The notes beneath the pieces were generated by a model, which worked only from the letters and a program-made list of their open reading frames with translations, searched no databases and was not told the DNA's origin. A DNA stretch of 64,000 nt from Epiperipatus broadwayi (Eukaryota; Onychophora; Udeonychophora; Euonychophora; Peripatidae). Below are positions 37,840 through 49,029 of this stretch, piece by piece (the first letter of the stretch is position 1; each line of letters starts with the position of its first letter). The stretch lies in the NCBI GenBank assembly GCA_028023455.1, contig JAQFVV010006273.1:4943128-5007127 (forward strand), written 5' to 3'. The position numbers were made by a program, and so were the translations under genes.

Positions 37840-38230
37840 TGCTACCAAGTGCAAGCCTTCATAATCATTGGCTGCAGAAAGGTTTAAGCATAAAATTCCT
37901 ATCTAGTTCCTATTCATCCAACAATCCCAGACTAGTTTCTAGCTTGTGGCTTTCAACAATGAGGATCCTTGGATCTGAGAGCACTGCAACTAGATCTTAG
38001 GATCTAATACAATCCTCCAAAAAACACCTTTTACCTATTTGGTTAACTATGAAAGTTCCACAATGTTTCTAACTGAAGATAATTTGCCTTTATAGTCATA
38101 TAGATCTGAACTCAGTTCAGTATCTATACAATTTGATGTTTTTAATTTTTCAAAAACCACAGTCATTATTAATCTATCAGCAGGATAGGTATAAAACCAT
38201 TATAACATCATGTGACATTTTTATGGTTTT
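37840..38230 (+). repeat. Diverged copy of foldback family FB
   Basis: CCCAGACTAGTTTCTAGCTTG, AACAATGAGGATCCT, a GATCTAATAC block, and ATATAGATCTGAACTCAGTTC occur in the same order as the left arm of 27278-28000. The segment closes with ATCATGTGACAT, the inverse of the family's TGTCACATGA end. It is old and only partly alignable. Confidence 0.45.
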
Positions 38231-39662
38231 ATAACAATAAAAATAATTAATGCAAAAATAAAAGTACTGTGGCTATTTAAAAACAGTATTGATACACACA
38301 AAGATGCAGAGCAGATATTCACTTATGTAAATAGTCAATCTTTGGTAATTGTGATCATCAGTATAATAGTAATTAATTATTTTATCACAGAATTGGTATC
38401 ATCATGAAATTTATATTGTGGGATCATTTTAAACAAATATTTTATTTAAAAATTTTACAGATAAAGTATTTAATAATATTACAAATATAAGATAGTGATT
38501 ATACTACCAAATGATTCAATATGGTGGTCCACAGAGAGTTTTTTTAATTGTGATTTATGGAAAGTACAAAAGATAAGATTATTGATATGAGTGGGAAACT
38601 ATGTGCATAAACTAAAGGGTCTTCTGGTGCAATGATAGAATGTTTTGTTTCTATGTTTATGATCTGTATTCAAATCTAGAGTTGGATAAACATGAATTTT
38701 TTTAAGATTTAGTTTAGACTTTGAATCTTTTTTGACCAACAGCCATATGGTGAGTAAATGGTTATCTAACTATTTCTAGATACAGAATAAAACAAAAAAA
38801 TGAAAGCTTCTCAAACTATTGTCTTCCAGGAAATAGAAAATTTGATGAGTAATGTTTTTTTTTAGTTTCATAATCCATTGTCACATATTTTTAAAGATTT
38901 ATACAAGAGCCTTTCAAAGTCTGTTTTATCTTTAATAAACAAACTATTAGCATATTAAAACATAAAATGATTGAAATCTAATTAAACTTAAAAAATAGTG
39001 ATGCAATATAATTTAGTATTTAATCACAATGGTTTTTTTGCTTTGATTAATTTCATCGTTTAACATTCTTTTTAATCATTGGTAGCACAAACTGTTGTTT
39101 TTTTCCTGCCATTATTATAATAATATTATTCATTAGCACACTCTCCTTTATTATTTATTTGGACCTCAGAGTTTTCATTAAACTTCTCCAATACTATATT
39201 TCAGAAACTTGAAAGGAGATTTATCTTATTCTGCATGTAAATAACAGAGCGATCATAGTATACAAGCTCTTAATAAAATATTTGTTTTGTACTAAAATAT
39301 TACTTTACTTCATTTTATAACAAAAATTTTCTTTGCCTACATCGTTCTAGATGCAGTTAAAAAAATATACCATTAAATGATTATTTTGACTTTAAAATGT
39401 ATATTTTACTTTATAAACTTTTTATTCTCAATAAATTATTGTAATTTTTCACTTTATTCTTTGGCCATTGTTTGTTTGGTTTTAACTGTTTACCATTTTT
39501 ACAATTGTTTTAAAACAATTATTTTCCTATCTCATATTAAATAAGTTTTTTTTTTTTTTATTATTACTGCCTATTTTTTGAATGCAAATATGCTATTAAT
39601 GAAAAACTAATTATGGTTTATAGTGAAATTTCACGAGATTAATTTTTAAAGAAAATGTTTAA
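38231..39662. other. AT-rich non-coding DNA
   Basis: No gene or recognisable element. Includes T-runs at about 39548-39560. Confidence 0.5.
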
Positions 39663-39670
39663 ATAATACA

Positions 39671-39778
39671 TTTTTTTTTTAAGTGTCATAGCATCGGCCG
39701 GGACGCGAACCCACAACCCCGGCAACTGCCTGCAAGTGCAAAGCAGTCGCGTTGACCTCTCGACCACCAATGCAAGAC
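39671..39778 (-). mobile_element. Short tRNA-derived SINE with TSD
   Basis: Read on the minus strand: TTGCATTGGTGGTCGAGAGGTCAACGCGA (A-box-like), then GTTGTGGGTTCGCGTCCCGG (B box GGTTCGCGTCC), then CGATGCTATGACACTT and a poly-A tail. Flanks ATAATACA at 39663-39670 and 39779-39786 form an 8-bp target-site duplication. It shares head, B box and GCTATGACA tail with the copy at 33505. The B box is nearly consensus, so it could bind TFIIIC. The tRNA parent (perhaps Arg) is not proven. Confidence 0.85.
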
Positions 39779-40714
39779 ATAATACAATTTATTTATATTT
39801 TAAACACATACATTTGCAAACATATTAAAAAGAATTATAGCTGTTTACAAAAAAAAAAAAAATATTCTAATGAATGAATAATCACATTCAACAATTTAAT
39901 CAAAAAAATATAAAAGAAGTGCTAATCATTAAAACAGAAAGTCAAAATTAAGTTCAGAGGGGATGTAATTGTTCTGAATTTAAACAAATCACAAAATCAT
40001 AATATTATAGAAAAAAAGTTGAATATAAAAAAATAATTTTAACTAAAATATAATAACATATTACTAAAAATAATATTAAACATTCATTTAAATATTATTT
40101 TTTAAAAAATATATAATTAAGGCTTTATGGATGATTTAAAATATTTTTAAATTATTAGTCTTTCACTTTATCAATAGATGGCAGGAAAACAGAAATATAT
40201 TTTTATTGTTTCTTTAATTAAATAAAAGGGACAGTAATTACAGGAAGATTTTTCTAATTAAGTCTCAAGTAAATATAGTAATAACACATATAAATTCAAA
40301 ACTGATAATTCATTCTTTTATTTGAGTTGTTATTATTATGTGATTTCTCATATAGTATATGAATATCATTTGGCTGTTCATTAACATACATTAGCCAGCA
40401 TGGTGAGTTTATTGGCTTTTTACTTCTGAGTTTAAGATCAAGAAAGACAATGGTCCTTCTCAGTTGCCTAATAGCACAACTAAAGTATCAGTTAATACTT
40501 CTTGAATGCAGAATGAATGTATGTGTGAATTTTTTTCCTAATATATATTTACAATCATAACATACAAATATAAATCATGTCCCTTATTCCCAGGAAGCTA
40601 TAAGGTCATAGGCAACAGTTAGGGGTAAAAGATGGGTGGTTCTAAGACCCAGATTTTCACTTGATAATGATCTTTTATTTAGCCACTTACATCTGCAGAT
40701 CACTTTTAAGTTAT

Positions 40715-41215
40715 GGAAGAATTGGAAGAACTGTATAACAGTAAAAGGACATTATTGGACTTTGTGAAATTAGAAGGAAGGCAAAGAGACAATTGATTTA
40801 AAAAGTGGACATGTACTGCACTACAAAGACACAAACATTGGAAGTATAAGTGGAATAGGATTCATTATAAATAAAAAAGTTGAAGAAAAACCTTATGGAG
40901 ATTTATAGAATAATGAACAGAGTGGTACCATTGGTTATTCACTTAATTGCAGATATCAAATGGAGATAATTCAGGTTTATGCCAACAACTTCTCATTGTA
41001 ATAAAGAAATAGAGCATTTTTGTATAAATATACAAAAGGCTTTCGATCAGACTAAACAACATTTTAAAATCATTATAGGAGACTTTAATGCTAGAATTGG
41101 CAAACGATTGAAAGATGAAATTGCTGTAGGTAAATTTGTTTATGATGATAGAAATAAGAGAGAGCATAGACTTGTGGAGTTTGCAGACAAAGAAAATAAA
41201 CTTAAATGTTGAGTG
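40715..41215 (+). pseudogene. LINE endonuclease fragment (RTE-like)
   Basis: Broken plus-strand remnant of an apurinic/apyrimidinic-type endonuclease, the nicking enzyme of non-LTR retrotransposons. Readable pieces are SGHVLHYKDTN and GIGFIINKKVEEK near 40800-40890, and then an intact 77-codon stretch (40979-41212) with KAFDQTKQHFKIIIGDFNAR, IGKRLKDEIAVGKF and RLVEFADKEN. GDFNA carries the catalytic Asp/Asn pair of this fold. These motifs are typical of the endonuclease that mollusc annotations often call craniofacial development protein 2-like. Stops and a frameshift near 40920-40980 disable it. The sequence jumps from here to the end of an RT domain, so most of the element is deleted. Confidence 0.75.
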
Positions 41216-41289
41216 CAACATAGATTTCAATTTGCAATTGCTTCTTTTAAAAAGTTAAAGATAGACTATTTTATTATCATTTCTTAAAT

Positions 41290-41640
41290 TAACTTTGTAA
41301 AGAATTCTTATGTTACCTAATTTATTATATGAAAGTGAGGCTTCATCATTTTCTCCCATGGAACATAAAGGCATTACAAAAATTACATTTATGGAAGCTC
41401 CATAAAAATTTAAAAATATAATGTCAACATCATAAGACCATTCAACTTGTTTTTCAATTTTCTAAATATGATATTAACAGTTGGTCCATTATAATAAAAC
41501 ACATATTCATTGCATTGGGCATATAAAACAAATGAGTGATTTGACATTTTTTTAAAAGAATGGTTTGTGATAAACTTGACGAAAATTTTTGTGGAAGAGG
41601 TAGACCTGATCTATGCATGATTATCTCAATGATATTCTAA
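41290..41640 (+). pseudogene. LINE RT C-terminal fragment, plus copy
   Basis: LMLPNLLYESEASS near 41308-41350 matches the VLPVLLYGSETW motif found after the RT core of endonuclease-reverse transcriptase LINEs. The reading then decays with many stops. It follows directly on the endonuclease fragment, so the RT catalytic core (FADD) is missing. An inverted relative lies at about 42300-42560. Confidence 0.5.
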
Positions 41641-42299
41641 TGAAGTTCAATAATTGATTGTTTTTATTGCAAAGACATGGTTGAAAATTAAAATATGTTG
41701 GAGAACTATGAATAGAACCTGTGTTAAAGTATTTCAGAAAAAGTTTTCTGCAAAACTTAGGAGATAGTAGCACAAAACATCAAACAAACCAAATAGTGAA
41801 TCATGTTCTATATTTATGCTTCAGAGATTAGTTTGTTTTAAAATATTTATTTTAAGTAATTGCTGTGACAATTAATACTTTAATCTGTTTCATCCAAATG
41901 AAAATAATAAAAAATTATAAACAATGACTTCCAAATAAATATAGTCATTCTTATTGGAAAGAAAGAATCCCCAAAGAGAAAAAATCCCAATCTCATAACT
42001 ATACAAACCAATCTGTGAACCATGAATATGTCCACATGTAGGTATGATAGTCTCTTTTTCTGTTTATTTAACATTATATGTTTTTTTTATTTTTTTAGCA
42101 GAAAACATTTCATTTGAAATACTTTAAGCCTATATCTAATTGAATCCAAGATCCTCTATTCTCTGACATATCTTCTCAATGGGAATAATTGATTTTACAT
42201 TTCTTTAGAATGTCTTTAAGACACTGTATTGTAGATGGGTTATATTTTTTCTACAAAAACTATATTTAAATTCAACAATAAAATACTCTTTTAGGAAGT

Positions 42300-42560
42300 C
42301 TCAGGTGGTCCATTTATGTCATTTTCAGTAAGTTGAAGAACATGTTGATTAGATTTATAATTTTGCCATTTTATTTTTAAAATTTATGGACCATCCTTAA
42401 ATAAAACTCTCTTTTGTCTTTATATTATACCAACAGAATGTTGTCTCACTTTCATACAATAAATTAGGTAAAATAACAGCACTATATAGACCAAATTTAC
42501 CAGTGATGAAATACTTTAACTTTTAACTTGTTCAGAGCAACAACATACATTGGAGTCTAT
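42300..42560 (-). pseudogene. LINE RT C-terminal fragment, inverted copy
   Basis: On the minus strand KFGLYSAVILPNLLYESETT is readable near 42440-42510, the same LPxLLYxSET motif as the plus copy at 41310. Flanking bases (AACATAGA, GTTAAAG) also correspond. The two copies face each other about 1 kb apart. Too decayed for further domain calls. Confidence 0.55.
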
Positions 42561-42899
42561 GTTGTATCTCAAAAATTTAAGTCCATGTTTCTACATATAA
42601 AACTAGTAAGATATTTAAATAAGTTAAATTCTCAAGTTTGTAATCATCAAACTAAAATTTGCTAAAGATTTTTATTCCGTTACTTGTTGTTAAAAAACTT
42701 GAGTTTTTTTTTAACATTAATTAACACATCAAACTCTTTTATTTGTTGCATTGAAAATATTAAGTACAATCTGTAAATTGTCTTTTGAAATGGCAAATAA
42801 TACAATCATTTATGTATGTAAATGAGATTCCAAGAGGTAGATTTTATTTTCATTTTTAATCGAATCAAATTAAAAATTTCACTATGAAATCTTTATCAC

Positions 42900-43519
42900 A
42901 TCAATAGTCAATAAAAAATAAGAAATAGTCATATATCACATGATCCCACTTTTTGTAAGCTTGTAAAATCTAAACAAAAAGCTTTGCTAATTGCTCAACA
43001 AACTTTGTGATAAATGTTTAGAAAGAGAAAGCATTTAAAATATCCCTATAAGAAACCACACCCAAACCCCAGACCAATGGTTTCATGCTTTGGCACTCCT
43101 CAGTGAGGTGCTAGGTTAGTTTCAGACACAAGATCTCAAAATTGCAACCCAAAGTGAGTATTTAACTAAGAACTATATAGCTATTTGTGTTAGAGCTGGG
43201 TTTGAAGACATTTAAGTGTCTAAAATTTTCAGATTTTCTACTCAATAGGTAACTCTTAAATAAATGCTAGATTTGCATTGGTACTTTAGATCTAGTGTCT
43301 GAAACTATCCTAGCACTTCACTGAGGAGTGCCAAAACACAAAACCATTGGTCTGGAATTTGGGTGTGGTTTCTGATAAAGATATTTTAAATGCTTTCTCT
43401 TGATAAGCATTTATCACAAAGCTTGTTGAGCAAATAGTAAAGCTCTTTGTTTATATTTTACAAGCATAAAAAAAGAAGTGGGGTCATGTTTATATTACTA
43501 TTTTTATTGACTATTTATA
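42900..43519. mobile_element. Foldback repeat (family FB), 620 bp
   Basis: The ends ATAGTCAATAAAAAATA and TTTTTATTGACTAT are inverted. The arms pair through CCCCAGACCAATGGTTT, GGCACTCCTCAGTGAGGTGC, GTTTCAGACACAAGATCT and CTCAACAAACTTTGTGATAAATG. The centre near 43200 is asymmetric. It shares the CAGACCA...CTCAGTGAGGTGCTAGG core and the TATCACATGATC end with 27278-28000 but the arms differ elsewhere, so it is a subfamily. No ORF. Confidence 0.75.
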
Positions 43520-43544
43520 GTCTTTGCTTTAAGACTTAAGTGAT

Positions 43545-43690
43545 GTTATATTGTTAAGACTATTAATATATGGTTTGGCTGAAGATCTCTCAGCACCCTA
43601 TAACTATTTCGGTTAGATAGCTGGGTTTGAAGACATTTAAGTGTCTGAAAATTTCAGATATTCTATTCAATAATTAACTCTTAGATTTAT
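43545..43690 (-). repeat. Partial FB-family copy
   Basis: TTAGATAGCTGGGTTTGAAGA, CATTTAAGTGTCTGAAAATTT and AGATATTCTATTCAATAATTAAC repeat the inner arm at 43190-43260 (GAGCTGGGTTTGAAGACATT and TTTAAGTGTCTAAAATTTTC). It lies just outside the main foldback and just before the Gypsy 3' LTR. Confidence 0.55.
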
Positions 43691-43706
43691 TTTGAGAAAA
43701 TGACTA

Positions 43707-44132
43707 ACAACATATATAGTCCATATGTATTGACTTTCCATTAACTCACAATTTACACACAGAATATAATAACTTCTCAGATATTGTAATATCAATTTTA
43801 ATCTGACTTTAACTTAGGCTTACTATTTTTACTTATTTGGGCATTTTAAGTCTATGCTCATGTCTCTGACTTAGCCTATTATTCTTTCACTCTAGATAAA
43901 ATTTTATTTTTACTCATCTTGCAATCTATTGACTGTTTTTAGTTCATTTATATAATAGAACTAATTAGCATGTGTCAACTTTATTTATTATTTACTTTAT
44001 TATATTGCATGTTAATTTTTCTAGAGTGCTTGTTTTAATTGAGGAAATAATAATAATGTACTATCTGAATGGAATTACAATTTTTTAATAAATTATATAT
44101 ATATATATATGCATGTGCACAGACAGTCCACA
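43707..44132 (-). repeat. 3' LTR of the Gypsy element
   Basis: On the minus strand it starts TGTGGACTGTCTGTGCACAT directly after the purine run TAAGGGAAGA and runs to about 43707. It matches 52938-53286 through GTAATTnCAT, CTAATTAGTTCTATTATnTAAATGA and GATTGCnAGATGA. It continues to match 50075-50153 (TTACACACA and the AACTTA block), which lies on the far side of the inserted hAT. Its left edge is uncertain by 10-20 bp. Confidence 0.65.
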
Positions 44133-44142
44133 TCTTCCCTTA
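44133..44142 (-). other. Polypurine tract of the Gypsy element
   Basis: TAAGGGAAGA on the minus strand immediately precedes the TGTGG LTR start, the standard position of the plus-strand primer. Confidence 0.6.
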
Positions 44143-44149
44143 CTATAGA

Positions 44150-45600
44150 AAATAATCCTTCAATTTCTCAGGTGTTATCGATTTCTCATATGTCAAGGTA
44201 GAGGCAAAAATCTCTCTTCATCACAATTGACAATTTTATATACTTGATCTGATGGTCTTGATAATAAAATATCTTTTCCCAATTCTGCTGTACAATCACC
44301 TCTCCAATTCTGCTGTACAATCACGTGATTGTGTATTTACTTCATCAGTTTGACTAACAAATGACTTGTTGTTCTGCTGAGGTATCAATACACTTTTCAC
44401 TATTGCTACTTTCTGAATATTGACTAGTGTAATTTTTTCATTTTCTTCATTTGATGTATTACCCAAACACAAACCTAGATAATTTTATGGTGTATTCATC
44501 TGTAATCAATTTTTCTTTAGATAACTGAACCATCATGGATTCATTTAGTTTTTATAATACCTCTAACCCACACAAGCTCACTGATGAAGTTTTCTTAAGT
44601 TTAGATAAATTTGGTCACCAACTTTAAATTTCTCATTTCTAATTATTTTTATCTATTATTTTCTTATCTGGTAATAACTTAGGCAAGTGAGGGTGGTATT
44701 TTTATCATAATAAAAATTCTGCCATGTTTTTAAAGTTGATGCACACTGGGTGAAGTGCTAATAAGTCATAACTTCTAAATGCTTCTTTTCAATATTTAGC
44801 TGATGCTTTTTTAAGCATTCACTTTATATATTACACAGCTTCTCAGCCAATTTATTTGATTCCAGTTTATAAGGGGGAATCAACACATGGTGTATTTTCT
44901 TTTCAGACAAATATGGAGAATAAATCCAGTTCCATTGCAAAACACCACAGTTTCTGAATAACTTTGGCTAGAAAAACACATTCTTGGGTGGTGATCTAAT
45001 TATGCATATCATACTAGGGTTTGTTATGAGCTTGTACTTGCTATAACAAGAATAAAAACCCACAACAATTAAGAATAATTGACCATTTATTGGATTAGTT
45101 TGAAGTATATGAATCTTTTGCCTTGGGTTTGTTTTACTCAAAATGGCTTTTTAGACAAATCCACTGTAGTCTGGTATTCAGAAGAGTTTTTTACTGTCTG
45201 CTATACAATTGTGCTAAAATTTTATGTATACATAGCAATTTAAGCATATGCCTAAGACTTTGATTTGGTATGAGCATGCAGTCAGTCATAAGAATGCAAC
45301 TATTGCACCTAAATAAACTTTGACAGGCATTCCATATTGGCTAGCAACATAGTTTGGCTGGCCTTTTGGCCATACATGTCAAATCCAATTTTTTAATTCT
45401 TTGTAGCCATGATTTTGATTAATCTGCTCAAAAACATTAGTGGTGTTCAGATTTTCTAAGTTCATTATATAAATAAAATTTACTTCTGTAAACTTTTGTT
45501 GCACTTCAATTCAATGAAGCATCCACACATCCAATCTTTTACCAGGCTTGTAAATTTATCCAAAATCATTAGAAGGTAATCTATTAATTTTCAGATTAGT
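44150..45600 (-). pseudogene. Ty3/Gypsy integrase remnant
   Basis: Integrase inserts the retrotransposon cDNA into the genome. On the minus strand the region carries scattered integrase sequence with frequent stops. Near 44840-44950 FNGTGFIYSPYL-like and HHVLIPPYKLESNKLAEKL-like readings match the core-domain segment normally PPYHPxSNGLAE, which precedes the catalytic Glu region. Near 44600-44660 KLVTKFI-like sequence fits the C-terminal chromatin/GPY-type module. It lies between RNase H and the 3' LTR, the expected Gypsy order. Many frameshifts mean no product. Confidence 0.65.
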
Positions 45601-45645
45601 TTCTGGTTGGCATATTTAGGGGTTTTCTTACTTGGACTAAAAATT

Positions 45646-45865
45646 TCAAGTAATGGAAATGATCTGTATATAGTAAACATATTTGCCCATATACAAATTG
45701 ATGGAATTTTTAAACTGCAAAACAGTTATCCAGGCTTCTTTATTCATTAGACAACAGTTTTTTTCAGAAGTTGTTAAGGTCCTTGAGGCATATGTTATCA
45801 GACATTTGTCTTCCCAACAGCAGTGAAAGATGACAGTTTCCACTCCAAATTTTGAAACATCATTG
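45646..45865 (-). pseudogene. Ty3/Gypsy RNase H fragment
   Basis: A 65-codon open stretch contains CLITYASRTLTTSEKNC, the signature of the Gypsy RNase H domain (YASRTLTxxEKNY), followed by NKEAWITVLQFKNSINLYMG, matching the EALAIxxGxxKFHxYLYG helix. Upstream, ITNDVSKFGVE corresponds to the DASxxGxGAV strand with its catalytic Asp. The frame stops at the hAT insertion boundary (45873). Confidence 0.85.
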
Positions 45866-45873
45866 GTGATAAT

Positions 45874-48800
45874 CAGGGCTGCTGAGAGAATTATTAAGTG
45901 CTAGAACAAGATTAATATGTATCCCTCCCCTACACATGGACATGTAAATCAATAATGTCATAATTGTACTTTTATTAATGTCATTCAAATATACTTTCAA
46001 ATATATTTAAAAAAGGCTGATACTACTGTAAAAGACAATAAAAACAATAATACTCAGTATAAATAATAATGAAACAATATATATAAGCATTGTATTTAAC
46101 ATTAGATTGATTACAAACTAATAACAGTTATTATGGTTGAGCTGTAGTGACATTTATAGTCTGCTAAACAAAGATGCTTTTCTAGCTATTTTCCTGGCAA
46201 AATTGTGAATTACATCATCAAAATCAATCTTTTTGCAAGAACAGGCTGAATACTGAATTGTGCTAATCTATCCTTTGACATAGTCAATCTTAAATATTTT
46301 TTATCAGCTTTAGTTTGCTGAATGAGTGTTCAGCAGAGGTGACAGTGGAAGAATTGTTAACAGAATACAGAGGCAGACATATATTTGGAAAGAGTCATAC
46401 TAATTTGTATTTTTTAAGCAATTCAGTAGCTCCAATTGACCCAATTAGCCCACTCCAAAATTTGCTTGATAAACAGATGGCATATGCCTTATCTCAATTA
46501 TAAGGTCTTCATATATATCAGAAGATCATCTTGAGGAATTGATAGGTACTTCCAGAGGAACTTTTTAGAAATGTTTACTGCAGCATTGATATGAACAGTC
46601 AGTCAACCAATAACATTGTCCAATATTACATAAAAGACATTTCTCCTGAAATATGCTTCCTCAGCAAATTCATCCATTTCATCTTGTTTTGACAAATCTG
46701 CTTTTTTTTAGCATCTTCATTCTGAAACATTTTTCTTTTTCATTTTGCTTCACACTGAGTTCCAGAGAAATTTTACTTCTAGACACAAATTAGAAGCAAC
46801 ATGCTTAACTTCATGCCACATACTTTTCCAGCTGTTCTGAAAATTTGTCAGTTCTAAAATCAAGCACTTTATGTTGGAAATTTTAGCATCCAGTGTTACA
46901 TTGCTGAACTAAATAAACTTGTTGCACATGTCAATTGGAACTAATACTCTGTACCACACAATTGACATTCTTACACAAATAAAGGATATGACATAAAACA
47001 AAGTTTCATTAATCTATGTTCTTGTTTTGCTAATTAAGTTCAACTCCATGAGGTTTTCTAATGCTAATTTGATGCCTGGCCCATGGGCTACAAAGGGCTT
47101 TGTACTTTTGACATGGTCTGACTATCATATGTTAGACATGCCATGAAGAGAACAATCAATACACTTCTACAAGTTTTTCCATCACTTTGGACTAGAACTA
47201 AACAAATTGTAAACAATTTGTACAGTCCTAGACTATGTTATAGCTTTAGGAATACATTCTGCAGCATCATTTCCACACAAATTAAGTGTGTGGCATCCAT
47301 ATAGTGGAATTAAAGCTGTTTCACATTGCACAAGTATTCTTGCTTGTACATCTTCATAATTTCATGCCATGTTGGATACATTGTCAGATCCTTGTGCAAA
47401 ACAATCCAATAGTGGTATATTTTGCTCTTTCAATGTTTCTACTATCATGTATGGTATGTCATATCCTGCTTTATTGCTTGTGTCAACAAACTGTTAAAAT
47501 CTTTCTACAATTTCATGCTGGTTTTCATATGGTATTACATAATGCAAAAAAATGTTGTTTGTTCAACAAGGAATGAATCTGCATGGAATGAACAATAACA
47601 GCAAAGTACTCTGCAATTTGTCTGTGCTCCAACATGTGTTGATTTACAAGTAAGGAACATTCAGAAATTAACTTATTTTTGGAATCAACATTGAGATAAT
47701 GTACTTGAAGTCATTGTTTCTTTTCTTGTGACTCTAACTTGAAACACATATTCTTTTAGAATTGGATCCCAATGAGACAACAACTCTATGACTCCCAGAA
47801 AATTTCCACTGTCATTTTTACCAATGCACTGTGAAATGACATGCAAAGCAAGGAATATTACAATATCAATGATTCATTTAATAATGTTGTACTATTTAAC
47901 AGATTTTGTTTCCACTGATTCCTCCAATAGTCTGTCAATGCCTTCAATAGATGACAGATATCCTTCTAGTTTTCATCAAGCCTGATAACACTGCTTATGA
48001 TTATTGTTTCTGTCATGTTCAGGGATGTGAATACATTTTTGCTACTTTTTTAGCAGTTGGCCATTCTTTTATTGATGCAAGCATAGACTTGGATGCTGAG
48101 CTAATGCTGTAACAAATCTTGTTCTAAAATAATTGACATGAAAAACAAAATTATGCTTGTTTAACATCACTTCAAATAATCCAATCTCAATCATGTTTTT
48201 TACCATTTAAACTTCAAAATGTTAAGATTACTTTCAGGAAAAACCTGGATATCTATATCTTTGGAAAATGTTTTAGGAAATCCAGTATGACTTTTAATAT
48301 CATAGTTTTCTATATTCAATTAAGAAGGCACCGCTTTTATAAAAAGTCCAATATCTATTCCAGTATTTGACCTACCCTTTTTTCACTATGCCTACCATAC
48401 CTATAATGTGTAGACAGTGAAGTACTCTCAACAGTAATATTCAATTGTTTCTCTAAATCTTTGAATTAAGAATTTACTTGCTCTGATGTTTTTTAAAAAA
48501 ATGAACTGGCCTTATGAGATTCTGACCTTTATTTCAGTCTGCACTTGTCTCACATTGTTCTGAATTTAAAGTTTCATTTTGGTTAGTTTCACTTGTTTTG
48601 TCCTTAATGCCAATCTGAAAAGGGATTTGTCATCCCTTTTTATGAATCTCATAATGTTTCTGTTTTTCCTTGCATTTTTGAGCTCCAGATTTTTGAGATG
48701 ATATTTCATAACCATTCATAAACTGAAATGAAATATAAAATATATATTCATAAATGAAATGAAACTAAAGTTGCAAACTTAAATAAATAATGAAATTAAA

Positions 48801-49026
48801 ATGTAATAAATTACATAAATAACTGCTCACTGAGAGTTCATATTAATAAAGGTTATGCAAACAAGGCTTCAAGGCAGTTTTGCTACATACACAAAGTATA
48901 GAGTATGAAGTAGATATCCAATATTGTTTTTCTTTTTAAAAAGTTGATTTTGTAAAAAATGTTTAAAATTTTCTCCTTCATGGTTCCAGAACAAAATTCA
49001 AGATGCATCCCTTTTCTTCAGGCCTG
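45874..49026 (-). mobile_element. hAT element (ZMYM1-like) inserted in Gypsy pol
   Basis: The left end starts CAGGGCTGCTGAGAG and the right end, as reverse complement, starts CAGGCCTGAAGAAAA, giving imperfect hAT-type TIRs (about 10 of 15). The flanks GTGATAAT (45866-45873) and AGGATAAT (49027-49034) are an 8-bp TSD with two changes, the length hAT transposases make. Gypsy RNase H lies on one side and Gypsy RT-connection on the other, and the reading frame fits across the site. Total length is about 3.15 kb, normal for an autonomous hAT. Confidence 0.8.
46165..48720 (-). pseudogene. ZMYM1-like hAT transposase, decayed
   Basis: The transposase moved the surrounding element by cut and paste. 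Readable minus-strand blocks, in order: an N-terminal SGAQKCKEKQKHYEIHKK near 48635-48695 (family form SGAQKRKxK); in the middle VDTSNKAGYDIPYMIVETL, DCFAQGSDNVSNMA, VQARILVQCETALIPLYGCH and TLNLCGNDAAE at about 47240-47500 (catalytic RNase H-like domain; family form GQGYDNxSNMSG and CHSLNLVxxD); near 46205-46340 SAEHSFSKLKLIKN, the hAT C-terminal dimerisation motif, then IDFDDVIHNFARKIARKA-like sequence. Stops and frameshifts occur throughout, so it is dead. Size of about 2.5 kb equals a full-length family member. Confidence 0.85.
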
Positions 49027-49029
49027 AGG

